Origin: Lantana camara
Lineage: Eukaryota; Streptophyta; Magnoliopsida; Lamiales; Verbenaceae
Direction of reading: 5' to 3'
Length of the DNA: 64,000 bases
NCBI GenBank assembly: GCA_037501455.1
Contig: CM074856.1
Span: 17,691,001 to 17,755,000, forward strand
The position numbers and the translations under genes are program-made. Below the pieces are notes generated by a model. The model was given only the letters and a program-made list of their open reading frames with translations. It was not told the DNA's origin and searched no databases. This document shows positions 23,701-33,343 of this stretch, one piece after another (the first letter of the stretch is position 1; each line of letters starts with the position of its first letter).

Positions 23701-24213
23701 TCATGGTATTAGAGCTTAGGTTTTTATCCCTCCTAAAATATTCATCTTTTGAAATTGGAGATAATTCTCTTGTGATGCTATGTAGACCGTCACCAATTGA
23801 TGCTCTATCGATTATCACCTCAGCCCCGTTGTTGGGATCTTGCGACGCTCTGTCGACCGTCATCTCCTATGACGCTCTATCGACCGTCACTTTTTTGAAA
23901 TTGGGATCCTCTTATGACGCTCCGTCGACCGTCATCAGATCTTCCTTTTGTGATGCTCAGTCGACCGTCATCTCCTATGACACTATATCGACCGTCACAT
24001 CGGATCACTCCCCGAGCAGGTATTTCATCTGAAAACTACTCTGGAAGTTCGTCTAGAACATTCTCTGGTATAGTTCCACCAAGATCTCTTCTGGAACATC
24101 TGATCATCTGAAAGTTCCACAGGTTGCACCTTCCTCAACTTGCTAAGATTCTTATGGACAACGAGTTCTTCGTACCAAGCTCTACGTCTTCTACCGACTA
24201 GAGGTTGCGGGGG
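23701..24213 (+). mobile_element. Ty1-copia-type element remnant, internal region
   Basis: TCATGGTATTAGAGCTTAGG at the left matches the initiator-Met tRNA primer site pattern of plant copia elements (TGGTATCAGAGC). GAGGTTGCGGGGG just before 24214 is a polypurine tract. The 0.5 kb between them has no gag-pol and is dominated by short tandem repeats. This is therefore a deletion derivative or a small non-autonomous copia-like element. The 3' LTR follows at 24214 and is interrupted by a Helitron. Confidence 0.55.
23776..23998. repeat. Seven short hairpin repeats in the copia remnant
   Basis: The 20-bp core TGACGCTCTATCGACCGTCA occurs about seven times with one to four changes, spaced 26-46 bp. 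Each core starts TGACG and ends CGTCA, so every unit can close a 5-bp stem. The pattern is clear from about 23776 to 23998. No coding function is evident. Confidence 0.75.
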
Positions 24214-24295
24214 TGTGAACGTAATATGAATATTACGTTATATTGAAATTTGATATCTTATAGAGATATTTGTTATTCTGTTATATTTAGAGATA
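24214..24295 (+). mobile_element. Copia-type LTR, left part (split by Helitron)
   Basis: Begins TGTGAACGTAATATGAATATT directly after a polypurine tract and runs to the Helitron end at 24295. The continuation is at 41024 to about 41225. Confidence 0.6.
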
Positions 24296-25929
24296 CTAGC
24301 CTACGACCCGTGCGATGCACGGAATGATTATAATTATACTATATTTAAAAACAAATAAAAAATATTATATAAAATTATTATAATTATATTATATTTAAAA
24401 TAGTTGAAAATTATTATCAATTATTTTTTTAGTAATATATAATTATACGCCCCCTGCGACCCGTGCGATGCATATTAAATGAATAAAATATCACTAAGAA
24501 TATAACTTTAAAGTGAAATTGGTTGTATATAAAGAAAACTCAAAATTATTAGAAATTTTAAGAATATCAATTTGATAATTCTAAAACCGTATATGTAATT
24601 TTGCATAAAGAACCATGTGAAGTAAAAGAAGTAAAACATGAACCGTGAAAACACATCACATTCTTAAAATACATATCAATTTTGTAATATCATTATATAC
24701 TAAATAATGAAAATATTATGAATAATATGATAATTTAAAAATTAATTTATAGATTTTTACATAATATAATATTTATTTTATAGATTTTATAAATTTGTAA
24801 TACTCGATCATTAAAGGTAATAATTTAGTAATAATAATAATAATCAATTATAATTTTTAATAGAACTTAAATAAGTTCACTTCCTCAACTAAAGAGGTAA
24901 TATACTCTATAGTCTAATTTTTTTTTTTTTCCCGGTGTTACTCTATAGTCTAACGACATGATTGATATGATAAAATAACGTATGAATAGAATGAACATTT
25001 TCACATTCATTCCTAAAACCCTTGATTGGTATAAAATACAATTAAGAATGCTCATTAGTCTATCCCAAGGTAATATTCATTCCTTTTTTCATGGTATTAT
25101 CCATTACCCCAACCTTGGTATTAACAATTCTCATTGAGAATCAACTTATACTTTACTTTTATAAAATTATCCTCATTAAATCTAATTAGATCAAATCTTA
25201 TTCTTTTATGTTCTTCATTTTCTCTTCTCTATTTTTCGACTATCGTCTTTCCCACAAAATTTAATAAAATCTAAATCAAATCTCATTATTCAAGTGTCTT
25301 TTAGGGTTTTAAGAAAAAAATGAAAAATAGAATAAGAATGTTAAAAAAAAGTTAATTAAGAAGATTAAGAAACTAATAATGAAAGGGGAAAAATCATAAC
25401 ACTATTGCATGAATAAGGATAAGAGTTCTTGAGCAAAGGGGCAATATTAAAAAGTAAAAAATAAAGGTAAACTATTAAATATAAATTTAATTGAAAAAAA
25501 TTGCAACAAATAATTACGATGAATTAAAAACTGAAAAAAAAAATAATTAATGTTATAAAATTAAAATATAAGAGGATTAAATTTTTTTTTGTAAAAATAA
25601 CGTAAAGAAAGAGGATTGAAAAAGTTTTTATATAACGTAAAGAAATGCATTATATTATAAATCCATAAATACCTAGACAAAAAGTAAAGAAAAAACAGTG
25701 AAAATTAAAGAAACAACATAAATGCTTCAGAAAAAATATCTTATAGAAAAGATAGAGAATATGTCTACATAAAAATATATTCAAATATATTAATCATATT
25801 AATGAATAGACGAATTCACAAACATAGCTAAATACAAAAATGAGTAAAACTAAATATGAGATAATTTAAATAAATTGTTGATTCAAAATTATAAAGGAAG
25901 CAAGATTTGACTATTAGAAAGGTAAACAT

Positions 25930-26680
25930 CCCTAAATTCAATATAACAAATATAAATTAATACTTAAAAAAATATACATCACATCAACAAATAACGAATC
26001 TGAAAATTAAAGATACACAATAATATGAAGAAATTAAAAAAAATTATAATTCAAAAACACTCAAATTAGTAAAAATAGAGGTATCTTCGAATGCATGAAA
26101 CTAAAATACTAATCAATAAACAATAATAATAAAAATTTATATATAAATCTGCAACAACATATAGTAGATATTCACATTCTTCCTAACAGAAAAATTAAAT
26201 GTAATCATTGAACAAAGGGCGATGAAAAGTAAAAAATTTCAATTAAAAAGAAATCCAAGAAACTCTCTTATTTTTAACTTCATCTTTACATATTATACCA
26301 TTCATGAAAATATAAAGAAAGAAAATCATGAACCTTAGACAACATCAAAGGAAGAAACAAAGATTATGAACACTATACATTAACTGAACCCCCAATATTC
26401 AATTTAACAAATATAAATTAATACTTAAAAAAATATACATCACATCAACAAATAACGAATCTGAAAATTAAAGATACACAATAATATGAAGAAACCAAAA
26501 AAAATTATAATTCAAAAACACTCAAATTAGTAAAAATAGAGGTATCTTCGGATGCATGAAACTAAAATACTAATCAATAAACAATAATAATAAAAATTTA
26601 TATATAAATCTGCAACATATAGTATATATTCACATTCTTTCTAACGGGAAAATTAAATATAATCATTGAACAAAGGGTAT
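25930..26680. repeat. Direct duplication (461-bp offset) in minus Helitron
   Basis: The stretch from AACAAATATAAATTAATAC (25945) to AATCTGCAACA (~26155) recurs at 26406 with few changes. This duplication is absent from the plus-strand Helitron copy, so it arose in this lineage. Confidence 0.8.
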
Positions 26681-26682
26681 CT

Positions 26683-27594
26683 ATATTATTATAAATAGCA
26701 CGACGATATTTGCACGTAATTGCACTATTTTGACTTAATATTATTTTGTGTTTTTCCTAAAATATTTTATTAAAAAAATAATTTCTAATTGGTTGTTGGA
26801 TCAATATATTTCAATTATTATTAAACACAATTCTTATTATATGTAATTCATTAATTATTCCATTAATCAACACTAAATATATGTTATTAGTAATCAAATC
26901 TCCTACAAATGAGCTAACGGAATTGAATTACCTAATATAGCCACCACTCCCTCATAATTCATGACATTTGAAATTTATTTATTGGTGAATTTTAATAATT
27001 CCAAATTATTTTTAATTAAAAATATAATTAGAATGATTTCAGTTGTTTTTTCTTTTTCGTATTTTTTAACTAACTCACAGAGATCTCAAGAATCAATTCT
27101 CTATTTGTATGCAATTACAAACGTATTTAATGGATATCTAATATAATTAAATACGTTTGTAATTGCATACAAATAGAGAATTGATTCTTGAGATCTATGT
27201 GAGTTAGTTAAAAAATACGAAAAAGAAAAAACAACTGAAATCATTCTAATTATATTTTTAATTAAAAATAATTTGGAATTATTAAAATTCACCAATAAAT
27301 AAATTTCAAATGTCATGAATTATGAAGGAGTGGTGGCTATATTAGGTAATTCAATTCCGTTAGCTCATTTGTAGGAGATTTGATTACTAATAACATATAT
27401 TTAGTGTTGATTAATGGAATAATTAATGAATTACATATAATAAGAATTGTGTTTAATAATAATTGAAATATATTGATCCAACAACCAATTAGAAATTATT
27501 TTTTTAATAAAATATTTTAGGAAAAACACAAAATAATATTAAGTCAAAATAGTGCAATTACGTGCAAATATCGTCGTGCTATTTATAATAATAT
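26683..27594. repeat. 449-bp inverted repeat, 14-bp spacer
   Basis: The left arm (26683-27131) and right arm (27146-27594) are near-perfect reverse complements around the spacer 27132-27145. A single arm equivalent is present in the plus-strand Helitron at about 8664-9190. The right arm's outer end is where E1 inserted. A transcript across it would form a ~450-bp hairpin. Confidence 0.92.
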
Positions 27595-28468
27595 TGATGG
27601 GTCCAAGAATGGATGGGTCTGAATCCGATCACTTTACGATTTGTATTTTGTGGAGGAAACCACCGGAGCTTCGCCGGAAAAAGAGAAAGGGGTTCAACCT
27701 GTTGGGACAAGCACAAGAAGAGTCAGAAGGCCAAGCTGGGGGAACTGGGGGTGATACCCAGTTTGGCTCTCCGACGCTCAAGTCAGTTCAATGTATGAAG
27801 ATAAGTGTAAGCTCAGTTACAGTTGCAGTGATGAAGAAAGCTTAGAGAATGCTCCAGAAAGCTTACAGTGTAGAAGATGACTTGGGTTATTTATAGTTGA
27901 GGGTCAAGGGCCCTTTGGTCATTTGCCTCAAGTGGTCCTGGCCGAATGTTGCCCTAACACGTGGCGCTGTGAGAGAGAAACCTAGGAGGAATCTTCTGCA
28001 AAAGCGGCCCAAAAGTTAGTGCTAGCAACAGTGGCAGGTGCGCGGGCATGTACGTTGTGTCAGAGAGCCATGTGGGTGGTTGGTGACGAGGGCTCAAGAG
28101 CGCGCTCGTGACAACCTGGAGTATTGGAGGCCAAGACATCCGCTGAGGGGGATGAAGGCTCCAGTTCAAGTGACGAGCCAAAGGGGAGGCCACTCTGAGG
28201 GAGTGTGACGCTCGAAGAGTGCTCCCTTGGCACGTGGGCGTACCAATCGTTCAGTTTGTTGGACGCTCGTTGGGCTTAACTCCTTGAAGAAGGATTGCGC
28301 TTGTTGGGCTTGGCGCTCGTGCGCAGATGGATGTACCCTTGATGGCGGCTGGCTTAGCGCATGGCTTAGCGCTCGTGCGCTGATGGGTGCAGCCTTGTGG
28401 AGACAGATGTCATCAGCTCGGTGATGCCACGTGTCTTCATGTGGGTCGATCGTATTTTGACCCCATCA
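27595..28468 (-). repeat. E1 3' LTR
   Basis: 874 bp. I could find no difference from 39627-40500 when reading the two side by side. On the element strand it begins TGATGGGGTCAAAATACG and ends GGACCCATCA. A TATAAATA box (the plus-strand reading is TATTTATA, near 27888-27895) can drive sense transcription. Confidence 0.95.
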
Positions 28469-28482
28469 TTTTGCCCCCCAAT
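28469..28482 (-). promoter_or_regulatory. E1 polypurine tract
   Basis: On the element strand TTGGGGGGCAAAA directly precedes the 3' LTR. This is the expected plus-strand priming site. Confidence 0.8.
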
Positions 28483-28808
28483 TCTGTAGTCCTTATTGAT
28501 AAGGACTGTAGAATTTTGGCACGCTCTACCTCTCGTTTATAGCGCTCGTGTAGAGCTTGGCGTGTCGAGCAATTTTCCTCTGATGGTGTCATTAATGCGG
28601 TCTTTTCAACCGACCGCTCGTAACAGTTCCGCATTAAATGTTTGTACTATTCTGAAGCCCTTGAGACGTCAGAGCATTAAATGCGGGTGCGCGTGGGGCG
28701 CGTGAACATTGGGAAGCATGTGCCGGTTCCATAAAGTGGGCGGTTTCCTAGGCGGGAAATGATTGCCATTTTGAATTTATTGCCTAAAACGGTACCAACT
28801 CCCATCCC

Positions 28809-28816
28809 TATAAATA
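28809..28816 (+). promoter_or_regulatory. TATA box of the E1 opposite-strand gene
   Basis: TATAAATA in CCCTATAAATAAGGG, about 270 bp upstream of the start codon at 29077. It faces the opposite-strand gene and lies outside the LTR, so that gene has its own promoter. A GT donor-like AAG/GTAAAA at 28941 and a possible acceptor near 29048 hint at a 5' UTR intron. Confidence 0.6.
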
Positions 28817-29076
28817 AGGGATTCTGAAATCTTGTCATTCTTTACGCATTCAAAACTTTCTAAGTCTCCTTTGCAAGAAAAATTCTCTCGCATCTCCAGC
28901 ATCTTCAACCTCTTCTCCAGTTTTCTTCAGAAACTTTTCAAGGTAAAACTCCAGTGTGATTTTCTGACTTTGCTAACCGTAGATTCGGACCTTAGGATTT
29001 TGTAATCCCTCAAATTCCCGTCTTTGTGAACCTTAAACTCTCTCCCAGAAAAACCTTCAAAACCCCAATTTCTGCC

Positions 29077-31950
29077 ATGGCTGACCAACACATTGAAGAA
29101 TTTGCCCGTGAAATCCAAGAGATGGCCACGGAGAGTTCTTCTTCTCACAATTCCCCCAGAGATGAAGAGTTGGGGGCGGCAGTAATGGCTATGGAAGACC
29201 GAAACCCAGGCGGAGTGGATCCTCTCTTTGAGGAGATGGATTTGGTAATAGAGGCAGAAAGACAAGGAGTCACTCTCCCCATAACTCAAAGTGCCACGCA
29301 TCCCCACCGCCATAGAGTGACAGTGGCCGTTGCAAATCCGCTTCCAGTGGCGGAAGCCGTAACCGGGCCTTCAGAAAGGGCCCGTGTTGCAAATCCGCTT
29401 CCGGTGGCGGAAGCCGTAACCGGGCCTTCAGGAAGGGCCCGTGACAAGGGCAAGAGTAAGAAAACCCAGAAATCCAAAGGACCCAACGAGGGGGAGGGCT
29501 CAGGTTATCAGGCCACCGAGCGCACGCCTGATGAAACTCCCAGCACCGTCACTGTGGGAGATGTGAAGACAATGATGGCCCCCATCTACTGGGACGAGCG
29601 ATATACTTGGAGAATTCCCCAAAACCACGAGCGTGCAAATAATCCGCCTCCTGGGGAAATGGCAGTATACGTGGATTCCGTGAGCTCGGGAGGCCTGAGG
29701 TTCCCCATCTCAATCTCAATGGCCCATTTGCTGAATGACCTGGGCCTGTGTCCGTCCCAGATAGTGCCCAACGGCTTGGCCCTCCTGACCTGCTACATAA
29801 TTCTGATGAGGACCATGGGTTACGAGCCCTATTTGCGGAACTTCAATGCCCTTTTCCAAGTGGTCAGCTCCTCTCGCTCTTCTCCTGAAGCGGGTTTTTA
29901 TTACGTCCAAGCGAAGGCCCACATGAAGCTGATCAATTCGCCCTCGACCACTTATGGCATTGACTGGAAAGAAAAGTTTATATTTGTTAGGGCTCCAGCG
30001 GAAGAGGGCTTTGGGGTGATCACGGAATGGGGCTCGTACTCAAAGAGCCGTTTGCCACCCTCACTCCCCCGAGACTGGGCTAAAAACCTGGCCACAACCC
30101 TAAGGGACGAGGGTCACCTTATACAAGCAAAGGACTGGATAGACGATGCGGAACTCATGTTCTTGTGTGGTCTTACCAACGACCCTCATTTCCTTGACAA
30201 CCCTCCGGCTCGTGACATAGAGAGAGACGGTTAGATCCTTAGGGCACTAACCTTAGATAGGAATGAATACTAACTGCTTTTATTGTACTTGTAATTTGCA
30301 CTTAACAATTCTTGTCTAAGGATTTATAACCTTCATATTTTCATATTTGCAGGAGCCACTATCTTAGAAATGGCCGGTGGAATAAGACAAGCGGCTCGTT
30401 TCGCCAACGCTCAGAGGAATCAGGCTGCCCAGGGGAACCAACAGCGTGAGCCCCAACGTTCCCGTAACCGCAATGACAGAGGGGACGCTCGTGGGGGTGC
30501 CAGTTCAAGCACCAACCCTGAGGTGCAACCCCCTCGTGGCCGAGGGGAACGTAGGTTGGTCCCCAGGGAGAACAGGCGAACGGAGAGAGGAGATGATGTT
30601 CAACTCCCCGTTCCTGCAGAAACAACGAGGCGGCCAGTGACTGCCTTGACGATAAGAGAGGCTTCCCCGAGCGCGAGCGCAAATAGACCTTCCCGCAAGA
30701 GGAAGAGAATGCCTGACTCCGCCGCGATCATAGGGAAGGGCAAACGAGTGGTTGAGGGCCCCCGAGGCGAGGGGGACACTTCCTCTTCAGAGGAAGAACA
30801 CATGTGGGAGTTCCCCCGCCGAGGGGACAGAGACTTTTCTGGCGCCCCCGACGGCGGGCCGGTTTTGCTGAGGCCGGGCTCGGTCGCCCAGACTATTACT
30901 GACGATTTGTTCAGCCGGGCTCAGTACTCAGCAGATCACAGGCATCTCTACAGTGAGTCTGTAGAGAAGGTGACGCTCGATGCAGCCCATGCCCTGATTT
31001 CCGTAAGTCCTCCTTCCTTGCATTCTTCTGTTCTGTAATTTACCATTCTTTTGCTAACACTTTTCCCCTCGATTACGCAGCAAGTTCTTCCTCGGCTCCG
31101 GAATGTGCAGATGCGAGCCTCCATATATGCCGAGCGCAAGGCCAAGTACAAGAAAATGGCCCGCTCGATGGACCCAGCTCACTTCCAAGCGGAATTGGCT
31201 GCTGAAACTGCCAAGTATGAGACCCTCAAGGGTCTATACAGTACGTCGGAGGAAGAGCTGTCGAAACTGAAGGAGGATTTTCTAGCGGTTGATGGCGCTC
31301 GGATCCGTTTGGGCAACGAACTGGCACAGGCCAACGAGCAGCGCCAGAAGGCTGAGGCAGAGAGGGAAAGTTGGAGAACGAGGGCTCTGGAGGCAGAGAG
31401 GAAGTTTGCCGATACCATGAATGAGTGGCCTCGGAGCATGGAGCGTGCAAACAAGGAGGCATTGATCAAATTTTGCCACTCCAAAGCCTTCAACTTTGCT
31501 GCTTCCCTGCACTGCTTGGAGGAGGCTCAGAAGGCCTTCAACCTGGCCATCGAGCAGGGCATACACAAAGGGCTAACCCATCCTGCCATGAAGGAGGCCG
31601 AGGGCACGGGGCTCATGTTCAATGAGCGGTGCGAGGAGGAAGAAGATGATCCCAACGACCCCGCAGACAGTATAGCGGAAATGGAGTATGACTTCCTGGT
31701 GAAATTGATCCAGGATGAGTACGCCGATGCCCACAGGGAAGGGGGTGTGGGTCCATCTGACGCCCATGAAGACGAGCCACAAGCACCGCTCATAGAAGAA
31801 GCCCCAGTTCAAGCCGCCGAAAATGCCAACGCTCCGGATGTCAATGAGCCTGCTCCTGCCAATGCCCCCAACGATCCGCAAGAGCCTGAAGGTCCCATTC
31901 ACGGCCCAATTCTGGTGGTTGTTGATGAAGACGTCGCCCCAGCTGCCTAA
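29077..31950 (+). CDS. E1 opposite-strand gene: Transposase_28-like protein
   Basis: Three exons: 29077-30229, 30353-31002, 31081-31950, with GT-AG introns of phase 1 and phase 0. Joined they give 890 aa without a stop. The start ATG has a strong context (GCCATGG). Residues ~85-122 are two copies of a 19-aa repeat (VANPLPVAEAVTGPSxRAR). Residues ~180-380 resemble Transposase_28 (PF04195, plant gypsy-type): GLRFPISISMAHLLNDLG, CPSQIVPNGLALL, GFYYVQAKAH. Exon 2 is Arg-rich with an NLS-like RKRKR. Exon 3 begins with a long coiled coil rich in Glu/Lys/Ala and ends in an acidic Pro/Ala tail. It runs against gag-pol, converging on the tandem repeats, with AATAAA near 32055. Extra antisense ORFs are known in plant Tat elements; their function is unknown. 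Nuclear targeting is inferred. Confidence 0.8.
29328..29441 (+). repeat. 57-bp coding repeat, two copies
   Basis: Two adjacent 57-bp units in exon 1 of the opposite-strand gene, encoding 19 residues each, almost identical. Placed like the 51-bp repeats in the E2 counterpart. Confidence 0.85.
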
Positions 31951-32170
31951 GACTTTTCCTCCTTGTATTTTTCTGATTCTCTGCTTTTCCTTGTATTTAG
32001 AATTTCATGGGCCTTTGAGCCCCTTTGTTTTGTAATACTTCCATTTTGCAAATGAATAAAGATTCCGTTTTCCATACCTTTGTTCTTCATTTCCTTTATG
32101 AATCGTATAATAAGACTGTGTAGTATACTCCTGTGAACGCTTTATTCCTTTGATGCAATGAAAATTTGCC

Positions 32171-32800
32171 TAAGTCTTGAGCGATCGTGAGGGTCTTATT
32201 GTGAGATTGCCCCCCCGCTCAAGACTTGTATAAATTTCTGCCTTTGTAAATTTATCTTGAAATTTGTCTAAGTCTTGAGCGGTCGTGAGGGTCTTACTGT
32301 GAGATCGCCCCTACGCTCAAGATCTGCATAAACTTTTCCTTTTGAAAATTTGCCTAAGTCTTGAGCGGTCGTAAGGGTCTTACTGTGAGATTGCCCCTAC
32401 GCTCAAGACTTGTATAAATTTTATTTTTGCTCTTTGAAAATTTGTCTAAGTCTTGAGCGGTCGTGAGGGTCTTATAGTGTAATTGCCCCTACGCTCAAGA
32501 CTTGTATAAATTTCTTCTTTTGTAAATTTATCTTGAAAATCTGTCTAAGTCTTGAGCGATCGTGAGGGTCTTACTGTGAGATTGCCCCTACGCTCAAGAC
32601 TTGTATAAACTTTTGCTCTGGGAGAATTTGGCTAAGCCTTGGGTGTGTGCGAGGGTCTTACTGTGTGGTTGCCCTCGTTCAAGACTTGCGACATTCTTTT
32701 CGCCCTTGGGGGGATTTTGCTAGGTCTTGAGTATTTGCGAGGGTCTTACTGAGTGGTTGCCCTCGTTCAAGACTTGTGCAATTCCTTTTTGATTCTGAGG
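32171..32800. repeat. E1 non-coding tandem array, seven units of 86-100 bp
   Basis: Units start at 32171, 32269, 32355, 32447, 32546, 32633 and 32721. Each begins TAAGTCTTGAGCG, has GAGGGTCTTACTGTG in the middle and ends CGCTCAAGACTTG. The start and end of each unit are complementary (GTCTTGAGCG with CGCTCAAGAC), so each can fold into a hairpin. Lies between the end of pol and the 3' end of the opposite-strand gene. Tandem arrays at this place are typical of Tat elements. Confidence 0.9.
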
Positions 32801-32847
32801 CCATCGTTTGAGCGCTCTGGCTCTTGTCGTTTTCTTGGTTCTGCAGG

Positions 32848-33045
32848 AAATCCCATTTTCGAGCGCACGGCGTTCTAAGAAACGACCAAGGCCTACTAGG
32901 ACTTTTTCTGTGATAGATCCCATTTTCGAGCGCAAGGCGTTTTAAGAAACAGCCAAGGCCTACTAGGATCCGTTCTTGTAGGAGATCCCGTTTTCGAGCG
33001 CAAGGCGTTGTAAGAAACAGCCAAGGCCTACTAGGATTTTCTCCA
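32848..33045. repeat. E1 second tandem array, three units of ~67 bp
   Basis: Three copies with TCCCATTTTCGAGCGC at 32851, 32918 and 32986 (the third has CCCG), each ending CCAAGGCCTACTAGGA. A different sequence from the neighbouring array. Non-coding. Confidence 0.88.
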
Positions 33046-33343
33046 TAACCTTCTTCCAATTCACCTGTTTGGTTGTGAGCGTAACCAGTCTATCCTTATG
33101 AGGGCGTCCCCCCATGTGGAGTAGAGCGCTGGCCAGCGTAACCCATGAGAGGTAACAGCATTCATATTGGAATGGGTTGCCAACCACGCTCGCGACGACG
33201 AGGGACGTGGGACTTATCCATTCAAGCAACCAAAGAAACAGGAATATTAAAGAAATCAAAAAGATTATGTTACCTTTTACTTTGTTTTGAAGTACATAGA
33301 ACCCGTCAACGAGGGTTGTTACATCAGAGTTTGCAAAGAGCTT

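Noticed and set aside
27552..28424. Several ORFs in the E1 LTR, repeated at 39626-40456
   Set aside because: They lie in the LTR, have no family match and exist twice only because LTRs are duplicated.
32171..32800. CRISPR-like array
   Set aside because: Direct repeats have no unique spacers of even length and lie inside a plant retrotransposon. It is an ordinary tandem array.
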